Positions 1-7,668 of a stretch of DNA of 64,000 bases are shown here, piece by piece. The stretch is from Thalassobaculum_A sp040219215 (lineage in GTDB: Bacteria > Pseudomonadota > Alphaproteobacteria > Thalassobaculales > Thalassobaculaceae). Both the position numbers and the translations under genes were made by a program. The notes beneath the pieces are model-generated. The model worked only from the letters and a program-made list of their open reading frames with translations. It searched no databases and was not told where the DNA came from. Position 1 is the first letter of the stretch. Each line of letters opens with the position of its first letter. The stretch spans positions 142,014 to 206,013 of the forward strand of contig NZ_JAVJSX010000003.1 in assembly GCF_040219215.1 (NCBI RefSeq), read 5' to 3'.

Positions 1-232
1 AGCCGGCGCGGGTACCGTAGTCGAAATGGCTGTCCTTGCAGGGGTCGGGAGCGCCAGTGACCTCCTCGACCACCTCGTAGACCGCCTCGTTGCGCTCGTC
101 GCCGAGGCTGACCGACAGCTCGGCGCCCTCCTCGACATTGATCACGAACGAGAGGGCCAGCCGCGCATCGGCCGGCCAGTTCGGATCGGGTCGCTGATCG
201 CCATAACCCAGGAGATCACGCCCGCCGGTCAC
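1..232 (-). CDS. Polysaccharide deacetylase family protein, PuuE/allantoinase-like (N-terminal part only)
   Basis: Only the first 77 codons lie in the window; the gene continues past base 1. Translation from a GTG at 232 gives a start rich in R-D-L-L-G-Y-G, then D-P-N-W-P, an F-V-I-N-V-E-E-G stretch, and D-Y-G-T-R-A-G near the edge. These are the characteristic N-terminal landmarks of PuuE-type metal-independent allantoinases and related NodB-fold amidohydrolases that open cyclic ureides or amides. The GTG overlaps the stop of the upstream racemase-like gene (GTGA), so the two are translationally coupled. The catalytic half is outside the window, so the exact substrate is unknown. The family call is firm; allantoin as substrate is only a guess. 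Confidence 0.72.
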   Translation of the reverse strand, partial: MTGGRDLLGYGDQRPDPNWPADARLALSFVINVEEGAELSVSLGDERNEAVYEVVEEVTGAPDPCKDSHFDYGTRAG

Positions 233-906
233 GCTGCGTCACCGCGCGACAGGGCCGCCACCATGCGCCGCACGGCAGCCGGCACCGGTTCGATCAACGG
301 CACAGGGGAGGTCGGCGCCAGTGTCCGCGCGGCGTCGGCCAGCGGCCCGCCGCCGACCACCACCGCCTCGGCGCCATCGTCGCGCACCGTGCGTCGGATC
401 AGTTCGTCCAGCGCCGCGACCAGTCGATCGGCATCGGCCATGAGGGTTTGCGGATCCTCGGTCGTGCCCGGGATCGCCACCAGACGTTCGGTCAGGCCAA
501 GAGCGGTTGCGTAGCGGCGTACGCAGTCGATCAGGCCGGGCGTGGTCATCAGCACCGCGAACCGCCCGATCGCCGCCGCTTCGCGCATCGAGGACTCGCC
601 GATGCCCACGACCGGCACACCCAGCCGCTGCCGCATGTGGTCGATGCCCGGATCGACGAACGCCGACAGGATCACCCCGTCGCCGTGATCCGTGGTGCGG
701 TTGGAATCATCGATCACCGCCCGCGTCGCCAATGCGCTCCCGGAATCGTCGACGATCAATCGCGGCGACGCCGCCGTGGTCGACCCGTCGATCCGCAGCC
801 AGTCCGGTGCCGCCGCCCGCGCGGCGACCAGCATGCGTTCGGTCGCCCGACTGTCCGAGTTCGGGTTGATCAGCCTGATCGACCGCCGTTCTGTCGCATC
901 CGTCAT
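229..906 (-). CDS. Asp/Glu/hydantoin racemase-fold protein lacking both catalytic cysteines
   Basis: 225 residues. The protein opens with the I-R-L-I-N-P-N-S motif typical of hydantoin and allantoin racemases, and keeps the D-P-G-I and G-A-E-A landmarks. In characterised members two cysteines perform the proton transfer. Here the first position is Ala82 (S-A-F-V-D-P) and the second is Gly186 (V-V-V-G-G-G-P). The only cysteine is Cys128, outside both motifs. A standard two-cysteine racemase mechanism is therefore not possible as read. The ATG at 906 overlaps the DctM stop (ATGA), which fixes the start. The position between a TRAP importer and a PuuE-like deacetylase suggests work on an imported cyclic ureide or amide. 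Confidence 0.8.
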   Translation of the reverse strand: MTDATERRSIRLINPNSDSRATERMLVAARAAAPDWLRIDGSTTAASPRLIVDDSGSALATRAVIDDSNRTTDHGDGVILSAFVDPGIDHMRQRLGVPVVGIGESSMREAAAIGRFAVLMTTPGLIDCVRRYATALGLTERLVAIPGTTEDPQTLMADADRLVAALDELIRRTVRDDGAEAVVVGGGPLADAARTLAPTSPVPLIEPVPAAVRRMVAALSRGDAA

Positions 907-2213
907 CGTGAACTCACCATCCACTCGACCGGCCACAGCACGAGCTGCGGGAACACCGTGATAACCACAATGCCCAACAGCATCAGGAAGAAGAACGGCA
1001 TGGCCGCGCGGGTGACCTGCAGGATGTCGCGCCCGGTCATGCCTTGGAGGACGAACAGGTTGAATCCGACCGGCGGCGTTATCTGCGCCATCTCCACGAC
1101 GATCACCGTGAAGATGCCGAACCACACCAGGTCGATGCCCGCCGCCTGCACCATCGGCAGCACCACCGCGGCGGTCAGCACCATCATCGACACGCCATCA
1201 AGGAAGCAGCCGAGGAAGATGTACAGAATCGTCAGCACGACAAGCAGCATCGTCGGTGAAAGGTCGAACGAATCCACGTAGCCCGCCAGCACCCGTGGTA
1301 CGCCGGTGAAGCCCATGGCGATCGACAGGAACGCCGCGCCACCCAGGATGAAGGCGATCATGCAGGAGGTGCGGACCGCGCCCATCAGGCTTTCCATGAA
1401 CGAGCCCCAGGTGAGCGACTTCGACACCCAGGCCAACACCAGGGCTCCGAGCACCCCGATGGTCGCCGCCTCGGTCGGCGTTGCATACCCGCCGTAGATC
1501 GACCCGATCACCACGAAGATCAGCAGGATCACCGGGATCAGCAGGCGCGACGCCCACACCTTCTCCCGGAAACTGACTCGTACGTCGTCCTTGGGCGCCA
1601 ACGACGGATCGAGCGTCGTGCGGATCATCACGTAACCCATGAAGATCGCGATGATCACAATGCCCGGCAGCACGCCGGCAATGAACATGCGCGATATCGA
1701 CTGCTGGGCGATGACGCCATAGACGATCAGCATGATCGACGGCGGTATCAGCAGGCCCAGCGTGCCGGAACCGGCGAGCGTGCCGATCGACAGGCCTTCA
1801 TCGTACCCGCGCTTCTTCAGCTCGGGAATGCTCATCCGGCCGACGGTGGCGCAGGTGACCGCACTCGATCCGGCCACTGCCGCCATCACGCCGCACCCGA
1901 TGATGTTCACATGGAACAGCCCGCCCGGCAGCCGCGCCAGCCAAGGTGCCAGACCGTTGAACATGTCGGACGACAGCCTCGTTCTGAACAGAATCTCGCC
2001 CATCCACACGAACAGCGGCAGCGCGGTCAGTGCCCAGTTCCAGCTGGCATCCCACACGGTGCTGGCCAGCAGCGACCCCGCCGGCGCCGGCGAGAAGAAC
2101 TCCAGCGCCACGAAGCCCACGGCCAGCAGGGCGGGAGCCACCCACAACCCGCTCGCCAGCAGCACCAGCATGACGCCGAACAGCAGAAGGGAAATTGCGC
2201 CGGCGTCCATCAC
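903..2213 (-). CDS. dctM: TRAP transporter large permease subunit DctM
   Basis: 436 residues, the usual DctM length, almost entirely hydrophobic with about 12 membrane segments. Family landmarks include the L-L-I-P-P-S-I-M-L-I-V-Y-G stretch and G-S-G-T-L just before it. DctM forms the ion-coupled translocation pathway of a TRAP importer and works with the small DctQ subunit and a periplasmic binding protein. The start is a GTG at 2213 overlapping the DctQ stop (GTGA); an ATG follows immediately at 2210. The stop overlaps the next gene by four bases. Substrate is not deducible from this subunit. Confidence 0.93.
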   Translation of the reverse strand: MMDAGAISLLLFGVMLVLLASGLWVAPALLAVGFVALEFFSPAPAGSLLASTVWDASWNWALTALPLFVWMGEILFRTRLSSDMFNGLAPWLARLPGGLFHVNIIGCGVMAAVAGSSAVTCATVGRMSIPELKKRGYDEGLSIGTLAGSGTLGLLIPPSIMLIVYGVIAQQSISRMFIAGVLPGIVIIAIFMGYVMIRTTLDPSLAPKDDVRVSFREKVWASRLLIPVILLIFVVIGSIYGGYATPTEAATIGVLGALVLAWVSKSLTWGSFMESLMGAVRTSCMIAFILGGAAFLSIAMGFTGVPRVLAGYVDSFDLSPTMLLVVLTILYIFLGCFLDGVSMMVLTAAVVLPMVQAAGIDLVWFGIFTVIVVEMAQITPPVGFNLFVLQGMTGRDILQVTRAAMPFFFLMLLGIVVITVFPQLVLWPVEWMVSSR

Positions 2214-2755
2214 GAGCCTCCCGCCGGCGCACCGGCATCCGACGGCGTGTTGCCCAACACGGTCTCGGCGTTGGCCTCATAGGACGGCGTCGCACCGGAC
2301 AACACCCGCACGAATTCGTCGAGCAGTGCCACCGTCAGGATGAACGAGCCGACCGCCATGGCGGAACGTGGAATCCAGAACGGCACCGCCAACAGGCCGG
2401 GGCTGATCTCATGGAAAACGTAGGAGTAGTAGACAAGGTCGCCGGCCCAGTAGGTGAAGTAGGCCATCGCGGCGAACATGAAACCGATCGTCCAGAGCTC
2501 GACCCCCTGACGAACCCGCCCCTTGGACAGGCCGATCAGCAGGTTCACACGGATATGCGCACCCTGCTTGAAGGTGTGCGCCAGTCCCAGAAACGTCGCA
2601 GCAGCCATGCTGAACCCGGCGCTTTCGGTCGAGTCGACCGCAACGCCGAAGAACCGGCCGACGATCTGGGCCACCACCGTGGCGGCGATCGCCACCAGGA
2701 ACACCGCGGCCGCATAGCCGCTCCACAGATAGAGAGTATCAAGCGCGCGTCGCAC
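2210..2755 (-). CDS. dctQ: TRAP transporter small permease subunit DctQ
   Basis: 181 residues with four predicted membrane helices (about residues 12-34, 45-65, 83-105 and 125-147), as expected for DctQ. Family features visible are the first-helix pattern ending in I-V-G-R-F-F and a conserved polar segment around T-F-K-Q-G-A-H-I-R-V-N-L-L. It is translated from a GTG at 2755 and its stop overlaps the dctM start. A strong hairpin separates it from the binding-protein gene upstream. The C-terminal tail of about 25 residues is polar and probably cytoplasmic. Confidence 0.9.
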   Translation of the reverse strand: MRRALDTLYLWSGYAAAVFLVAIAATVVAQIVGRFFGVAVDSTESAGFSMAAATFLGLAHTFKQGAHIRVNLLIGLSKGRVRQGVELWTIGFMFAAMAYFTYWAGDLVYYSYVFHEISPGLLAVPFWIPRSAMAVGSFILTVALLDEFVRVLSGATPSYEANAETVLGNTPSDAGAPAGGS

Positions 2756-2786
2756 GGGCCGCCTCGGTGCTGGAATGTGAAAGAAC

Positions 2787-2810
2787 CCCGGCCGCCGTTC
2801 GGCGGCCGGG
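2787..2810 (-). terminator. Intercistronic hairpin between the TRAP binding-protein gene and dctQ
   Basis: A perfect 10-bp stem (CCCGGCCGCC / GGCGGCCGGG) with the tetraloop GTTC. On the minus strand it is followed by GTTCTTTC, a short T-containing tail. It may act as a partial terminator or as an RNA-stabilising processing structure that lets the binding protein be made in excess over the membrane subunits. There is no separate promoter evident for dctQ. Confidence 0.6.
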
Positions 2811-2824
2811 TACGTTTCATGCGA

Positions 2825-3805
2825 TCACTGCAGTGCGAGGTAGCGGTCGAGGACCGCGGCCGCTTCCGGGCTCGCGGTCTTGCGCCAATCGTCCATCATC
2901 ACCGCACCGATCTTCTTCATGGCATCGATGACCTGCGGCGGCGCGTTCGACGTGGTCATGCCGTTCTTCGCCAGGATCTTCATCTGGTCGGAGGTGGTCT
3001 GCGCGCTCATCTCCCAGCCGCGAAGCTCGGCCTTCGCCGCGGCCGCCAGGATTCCGGCCTTGTCGGCATCCGACAGCGCCGAGAAGTAGCGTTCGCTGAC
3101 GATCACCGCGTTCTTCGACAGGATGGCACCGGCATAGGTGAAATGGCTGGTGTTATCCCACGCCTGGATGTCGATGCCGGTCTGCGGGCTGGTGAACAGC
3201 GCCTCGATCAAGCCGGTCGAGAACGCCTGCGGCACCTCGGCAAACGGCAGGATGGTGGCGTTGAACCCGAGCATCTCGCCCATCTTCTGGGTAGCGATCG
3301 AGTAGATCCGCAGCTTCTTGGCCTTGAAGTCCTCGGTCGAGTTCACCGGGAACTTCGTGTAGAAGCCCTGCCCCGGCCATGGCGCGTAGTACAGAATCCG
3401 CATGCCGTCCTTGGCGAACTTGTCGGCAAAGTAACTTTTCTGAAGGTCTTTCAGCAGCCAGGCTTCGGCATAGTTCGAGGCGATGAACGGCAGCCCCGCG
3501 AGGATGTACATCGGATCCTCGTTGCCGTAGACGCCGAGCCTCAACTCCCCGATCGGCACATGACCGCGCTGTACCGCCGTCTTGATGGCGTCGAGCTTGA
3601 TCAGCGAGTCATTCGAATTGAGATTGATCTTGACGCTGGTGGTCTTCCCCACTTCGTCGATGAAAGCCCGGATATTCTTGGTATGGAAGTTGTCCTCCGA
3701 ATACCCCGAAGCCATGATCCAGTCGACCGCCAGCGCCGGTCCGCTCGCCAGCGCGAGCGTGGCGCCCACGACGGCGGACGCCACTGTGTTGCGTGTCCAA
3801 GCCAT
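2825..3805 (-). CDS. dctP: TRAP transporter periplasmic substrate-binding protein (DctP family)
   Basis: 326 residues beginning M-A-W-T-R-N-T with a cleavable signal peptide; the likely cleavage site is after A-L-A near residue 26. The mature part shows DctP-family landmarks including a K-L-D-A-I-K-T-A-V-Q-R-G helix and the conserved region P-F-A-E-V-P-Q-A-F-S-T-G. This protein binds the substrate in the periplasm and delivers it to DctQM. The ATG at 3805 is preceded by a strong AGGAGG site seven bases upstream, so a longer reading frame starting at 3853 is rejected. It is the first gene of the unit, divergent from the msrQ-like gene. Confidence 0.93.
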   Translation of the reverse strand: MAWTRNTVASAVVGATLALASGPALAVDWIMASGYSEDNFHTKNIRAFIDEVGKTTSVKINLNSNDSLIKLDAIKTAVQRGHVPIGELRLGVYGNEDPMYILAGLPFIASNYAEAWLLKDLQKSYFADKFAKDGMRILYYAPWPGQGFYTKFPVNSTEDFKAKKLRIYSIATQKMGEMLGFNATILPFAEVPQAFSTGLIEALFTSPQTGIDIQAWDNTSHFTYAGAILSKNAVIVSERYFSALSDADKAGILAAAAKAELRGWEMSAQTTSDQMKILAKNGMTTSNAPPQVIDAMKKIGAVMMDDWRKTASPEAAAVLDRYLALQ

Positions 3806-3973
3806 CCCCGAAATCCTCCTGCATTGATGCGCCCGTCCGGCTCCCCCGACCAATCGGTTGAAGAAGCGGACCGCTTGATGCCCGCCTGCGCGGACCCGCT
3901 ACATTAGCAAGATCGAGTCCATCAGGCACACCCCTGGGAATCCCGCGGTCTGTCGCCACTCCAGGTCGACCCG

Positions 3974-4002
3974 GTGCACAGTTCGCCATTTTGCAGTGCA
4001 CA
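3974..4002. promoter_or_regulatory. Paired GTGCACA sites in the dctP/msrQ divergent region
   Basis: The heptamer GTGCACA occurs at 3974-3980 and again at 3996-4002, a spacing of 22 bases or about two helical turns. Each contains the palindrome GTGCAC. The 299-bp region 3806-4104 holds no other gene that I can support. Paired, phased palindromes upstream of the TRAP operon could be an operator, but no cognate regulator is adjacent. Confidence 0.3.
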
Positions 4003-4104
4003 ATACGCGGGCATGACGCAGGTTGACTGGCGGTTTTGCGGGCGGATCGAAACCTCAGGCATCGAGCGTGCATTGCAATGACGGAACAACACCAGGGAGC
4101 CGGC

Positions 4105-4992
4105 ATGCCAACAGCGACCAGCACGATCCGCCCGGGCGGGCCAAGGCGATCCTCATGGCGCGTCTACCTGCCGTGGACCGATGGCGCCGGCCGGTTCTCC
4201 TTCCTCGTGCTCGTCGTTTTCCTGGCGTTGCTGACGCCCGCCGCGCTGCTGGCCCTCGACGCTGCGACCGGCCAGCTCGGCCCGCGCCCCTGGAATCTCG
4301 CGATCCATCGGGTGGGCTGGTGGACAGTCATGTTCCTGATGGCGTCGCTGGCCGTCACCCCACTGCGCCGGGCTTTGCGCTGGAACGGCTTGATCGGCGT
4401 GCGACGGATGATCGGCGTCGCCGCGTTCACCGCCGCCATGCTTCATCTAGTGCTCTATGCCGGAGAACAGGCGTGGGATCTGCTGAAGGTGTCCAGCGAG
4501 ATCGTGCTGCGGATCTACCTGGCGATCGGCCTTGCCGCGCTGCTGGGACTCGGCGCGCTCGCCGCGACGTCAACCGACGGCATGGTGCGTCGGCTCGGCG
4601 GCAAGCGCTGGCAGCTTCTGCACCGGTTGACCTATCCGATCGCGGTACTGGCGCTCGTTCACTTCTTCATGCAGATCAAGGCGGACATCACCCAACCGAT
4701 CCTGTTCAGCGGGCTGCTCGTCTGGCTGATGGCGTACCGCCTGTGGCGCAGCCGGATCGGCGACCCTGGCATCCCGGGGCTGGTCGCCTTGGCGGTCGCT
4801 GCGGGAGTGCTCACCGCGCTGGGCGAAACGGTCGGCATCGCCTGGGTTTACCGCGCGCCGGCCTGGAGCGTCGTCCAGGCACACTTCGATACTGCCATCG
4901 GCATCCGACCGGCCTGGTGGGTGCTGGCTGCGGGTCTCGCCGTCGCGGCCGCCGCCGCGTTCCGCCGGCAGCCGCGTCGCGTGATCGCCTGA
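4105..4992 (+). CDS. MsrQ-like ferric-reductase-fold haem membrane protein, C-terminally extended
   Basis: 295 residues with about eight membrane segments. It contains a ferric reductase-like transmembrane domain with paired histidines (I-H-R-V-G-W-W, M-L-H-L-V-L-Y) and the MsrQ signature G-G-K-R-W-Q-L-L-H-R-L followed by V-H-F-F. MsrQ is the b-haem membrane partner that feeds electrons to the periplasmic methionine sulfoxide reductase MsrP. No msrP gene is present nearby. About 90 C-terminal residues form two or more additional hydrophobic segments beyond the usual MsrQ core of about 200 residues. The start at 4105 is chosen for its GGGAG site; an ATG at 4078 is the alternative. It converges on upp with one base between stops. 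Confidence 0.78.
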   Translation: MPTATSTIRPGGPRRSSWRVYLPWTDGAGRFSFLVLVVFLALLTPAALLALDAATGQLGPRPWNLAIHRVGWWTVMFLMASLAVTPLRRALRWNGLIGVRRMIGVAAFTAAMLHLVLYAGEQAWDLLKVSSEIVLRIYLAIGLAALLGLGALAATSTDGMVRRLGGKRWQLLHRLTYPIAVLALVHFFMQIKADITQPILFSGLLVWLMAYRLWRSRIGDPGIPGLVALAVAAGVLTALGETVGIAWVYRAPAWSVVQAHFDTAIGIRPAWWVLAAGLAVAAAAAFRRQPRRVIA

Positions 4993-4993
4993 C

Positions 4994-5629
4994 CTACTTG
5001 GTGCCGTACATCCGGTCGCCGGCATCGCCGAGGCCCGGCAGGATGTAGCCGTGGTCGTTCAACTGACGATCCACGGCCGCGGTATAGATCGGAACGTCGG
5101 GGTGAGCCGCGTTGAATGCGGCAATCCCCTCCGGCGCCGCCAGCAGGCAGACGAACTTGATGCGCGTCGCCCCGGCGTCCTTCAGGCGCTGCACGGCGGC
5201 GGCGGCTGAGTTGCCGGTCGCCAGCATCGGGTCGACCGCAATGCACAGCCGGTCGCCGATCTGTTCCGGCAGCTTCATGTAGTACTCGACCGGCTTCAGC
5301 GACTTCGGATCGCGGTACAGTCCGACGTGCCCGACCCGGGCCGACGGAACCAGGTCCAGCATTCCATCCAGCAGGCCGTTTCCGGCGCGCAGGATCGACA
5401 CGAAGCACAGCTTCTTGCCCTCCAGTTTCGGCGCCATCATCGTCTCGAGCGGGGTCTGAATCTCGATCATCGAGACCTCGAGGTCGCGCAGGACCTCATA
5501 GGCCAGCAGCAGGCTGATTTCCTGCAGCAACTGGCGGAACTTCGACGTTGCCGTCGTCGCCTCGCGCATGATCGTCAGCTTGTGGCGGATCAGCGGATGA
5601 TCGACGACAACCGTGTTGGGGTGCGTCAT
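4994..5629 (-). CDS. upp: Uracil phosphoribosyltransferase
   Basis: 211 residues, the usual length. It converts uracil and PRPP to UMP in pyrimidine salvage. The PRPP-binding loop V-D-P-M-L-A-T-G-N-S-A is present, as are the L-R-A-G-N-G-L region and the conserved C-terminus G-D-A-G-D-R-M-Y-G-T-K. The start at M-T-H-P-N-T-V (5629) matches family N-termini better than a frame opening at 5683. It lies downstream of a RutR-type regulator on the same strand, with a RutR-like site in the gap, so pyrimidine-responsive control is plausible. Confidence 0.96.
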   Translation of the reverse strand: MTHPNTVVVDHPLIRHKLTIMREATTATSKFRQLLQEISLLLAYEVLRDLEVSMIEIQTPLETMMAPKLEGKKLCFVSILRAGNGLLDGMLDLVPSARVGHVGLYRDPKSLKPVEYYMKLPEQIGDRLCIAVDPMLATGNSAAAAVQRLKDAGATRIKFVCLLAAPEGIAAFNAAHPDVPIYTAAVDRQLNDHGYILPGLGDAGDRMYGTK

Positions 5630-5716
5630 GAGCACGGCCTCTCTCAGTCGGAACAGCGTGCCGTCGCCGGCCGGTACCGGCAAACGGTCTTGGCCCGCCC
5701 TTTAGCACACGGACCG

Positions 5717-5732
5717 CCGATCAGGTGGTCAA
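5717..5732 (-). promoter_or_regulatory. RutR-like operator
   Basis: On the minus strand the sequence reads TTGACCA-CC-TGATCGG. The E. coli RutR consensus is TTGACCA-NN-TGGTCAA, so the first half-site matches 7/7 and the second 4/7. It overlaps the stop codon of the RutR-like gene and lies about 90 bases upstream of upp. The position fits control of upp transcription from the intergenic region by the product of the preceding gene. Confidence 0.5.
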
Positions 5733-6436
5733 ATCTGACGCGCCGGTGCCACCGCCGCGGATGACGGGACCGGCACCCCCAGCCCCCTTAGGATGATCGC
5801 CGTCACCGTCTCAACGGCATCGCGGAATTCGCCGTCGTCCAGCCGGTCGACGCCCAGGACCGCCGTGACCTGGGGTGCGAAATCGGCATAGGTCTGGGTC
5901 ACTGCCCAGATCGTGAAGAACACATGCTCCGGCGGGAGGTCCGCCATCATGCCGCGGCGCTGCCAGGTGCGGAACACCGCGCCCTGCCGCTCCACCCACT
6001 CGCGCAGATAGCCCTGCAGGTACGCCCCGATCACCGGAGCGCCGGTGATCACCTCCATGGCGAACACCCGCGAGGCTTCCGGCCGCTCCTTCGACAGCGC
6101 CATCTTGCGTTCGATGTAGCCGGTCAGCGCTTGCGCGGGGTCGTCATCGACCTTGATCTCACCCAACGCGCCGAGCCAGACATCCAGGATGTCGGCGATC
6201 ACCGCCTGGTACAGTGCTTCCTTGGTCTTGAAGTAGTAGAGCAGGTTGGCCTTTGGCAGGGCCACCTCCTCGGCGATCTCGTCCAGCCGGGCGCCGCGAT
6301 AGCCGCGGCGCGCGAACACGCGTTCCGCGGCCGACAGGATCTCCCGGCGATTGCGTTCGCCAACCCGCCCACGACGCCGGGTCACAGAGACGGTCTTTGC
6401 AGGGAGGTCGGAGGCGGGCGCTTCGCTCATGCCCAC
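5729..6436 (-). CDS. rutR: TetR-family transcriptional regulator, RutR type
   Basis: 235 residues. The N-terminal helix-turn-helix (about residues 30-75) has the R-L-D-E-I-A-E-E-V-A-L-P-K-A-N-L-L-Y-Y-F pattern. The C-terminal ligand domain follows RutR closely, with A-S-R-V-F-A-M-E-V-I-T-G-A-P and an I-W-A-V-T-Q-T-Y-A-D-F-A segment. In E. coli RutR senses uracil and thymine and controls pyrimidine use. The 35-residue basic, Ala-rich N-terminal extension is variable in the family. Its location immediately upstream of upp supports a pyrimidine role. A related purine- or allantoin-sensing role cannot be excluded. Confidence 0.82.
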   Translation of the reverse strand: MGMSEAPASDLPAKTVSVTRRRGRVGERNRREILSAAERVFARRGYRGARLDEIAEEVALPKANLLYYFKTKEALYQAVIADILDVWLGALGEIKVDDDPAQALTGYIERKMALSKERPEASRVFAMEVITGAPVIGAYLQGYLREWVERQGAVFRTWQRRGMMADLPPEHVFFTIWAVTQTYADFAPQVTAVLGVDRLDDGEFRDAVETVTAIILRGLGVPVPSSAAVAPARQI

Positions 6437-6472
6437 AGAATAGGCAGCGAACCCGGTCGCCGATACCCCCGA

Positions 6473-7555
6473 TCAGCGCGCCGCGGTTCGCGCCAGCGCC
6501 GTATCGGTCTCTGCCACCAGAACTGTCATCAAGTCCGACGCCGTCATCCGGCGCGCCATCCGGACACCCTGCCCGGCCCACAGCGACAGATAGTCGGCCT
6601 TGCCCTGCTTGCCCGCCGCCGTGCGCATCGGACGCGTCAGGGTGTTCTGCAGAGGGAACGCCAGGATATCGTCGCCGCTGGCGCCTGCCTCCACCGTTTC
6701 CATGAACCGGTTGACGATACCGCGTGCCGGCCGACCGGAGAACGCCCGGGTCACCCGGGTCCGGCTCTCCGTCGCGGCGTGGATCGCCGCCTTGTAGGCA
6801 TCGGGAACCCCGGCCTCGCCGCACGTCAGGAACGCCGTTCCCATCTGGACAGCTTCCGCACCGAGCACCAGCGATGCCGCAATGCCTCGGCCGTCCATGA
6901 TCCCGCCCGACGCGATGACCGGGATCGACACCGCATCCAGCACTTGCGGCACCAACGCCATGGTGCCGACCACGCCGGCCGTCAGGTCACCCAGGAACGT
7001 GCCGCGGTGCCCGCCCGCCTCACCGCCTTGGGCCACGATCGCGTCGACACCGGAGTGCTCCAGGGCGACCGCCTCGTCGACCGTCGTCGCGGTGCCGATC
7101 AGCATCATCCCCTTAGCCTTGACCGCCTGAACCGCAAAGGCCGGCAGCACGCCGAGGGTGAAACTGAACGCCGAAGCGCCGGACTCCAGGGCCGCCGCCA
7201 ATCGGTCCTCGAACGGATCGACCGCCGGCACCGGCGGGCTCGGTGCTTCCAGGCCAAGCTCGGCGAAGAACGGCGCAACCCGCTCCACAGCCCGGCGCGG
7301 ATCGATCGGCGGTTCAGAAACCGGCTGCGGCGCGAACAGGTTGACGCCGAACCGCCGGTTGGTTTTGGCCCGGATCGCCCGGCCGGCTTCGACGATCTGG
7401 TCAGGCGCCAGATAGGCGCCACCGAAGAAGCCCATGCCGCCGGCCTGGGAGACGGCCGCCACCAGGTCCGGCGTGTCACCGCCACCGGCCATCGGTGCCT
7501 GGATGATCGGGTGGTCCAGCCCAAGGCTGTCCATCAGAGGAGTTCGAAAAGGCAT
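6473..7555 (-). CDS. Nitronate monooxygenase (NMO / 2-nitropropane dioxygenase family)
   Basis: 360 residues, FMN-dependent TIM barrel. It opens with the P-I-I-Q-A-P-M-A-G-G pattern and carries the family signature G-G-E-A-G-G-H-R-G (about residues 183-191), containing the active-site histidine, and A-S-G-G-I-M-D-G-R-G for phosphate binding. Such enzymes oxidise alkyl nitronates to carbonyl compounds; many annotated members act on propionate 3-nitronate as detoxification. The start at 7555 (M-P-F-R-T-P-L) is favoured over 7576. A LysR gene lies immediately upstream on the same strand. Confidence 0.9.
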   Translation of the reverse strand: MPFRTPLMDSLGLDHPIIQAPMAGGGDTPDLVAAVSQAGGMGFFGGAYLAPDQIVEAGRAIRAKTNRRFGVNLFAPQPVSEPPIDPRRAVERVAPFFAELGLEAPSPPVPAVDPFEDRLAAALESGASAFSFTLGVLPAFAVQAVKAKGMMLIGTATTVDEAVALEHSGVDAIVAQGGEAGGHRGTFLGDLTAGVVGTMALVPQVLDAVSIPVIASGGIMDGRGIAASLVLGAEAVQMGTAFLTCGEAGVPDAYKAAIHAATESRTRVTRAFSGRPARGIVNRFMETVEAGASGDDILAFPLQNTLTRPMRTAAGKQGKADYLSLWAGQGVRMARRMTASDLMTVLVAETDTALARTAAR

Positions 7556-7635
7556 CGTCCTGCTCCCTTCGCGCAATGCGGCGCACCAGGGTCAAAAGCT
7601 AGTCTCACCGCAACATCGGGAAAAATGAAACATAG

Positions 7636-7662
7636 AGATGCCATTCATCTTAAAATGAGATG
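7636..7662. promoter_or_regulatory. Interleaved AGATG/CATCT inverted repeats upstream of the NMO gene
   Basis: AGATG (7636-7640), CATCT (7646-7650) and AGATG (7658-7662) form two overlapping inverted repeats. The second, CATCT-N7-AGATG, has the size of a LysR-type box. It sits in the 113-bp gap between the LysR stop and the NMO start, in an AT-rich patch. It could be an operator or a weak terminator. Confidence 0.3.
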
Positions 7663-7668
7663 TCTTTG

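Noticed and set aside
26..514. Plus-strand frame of 162 codons at the left edge
   Set aside because: Covers the deacetylase/racemase junction on the other strand; Ser/Ala/Arg-rich and without family features.
2195..3907. 570-codon plus-strand frame opposite dctQ and dctP
   Set aside because: Shadow of the TRAP genes, whose families and ribosome sites are clear.
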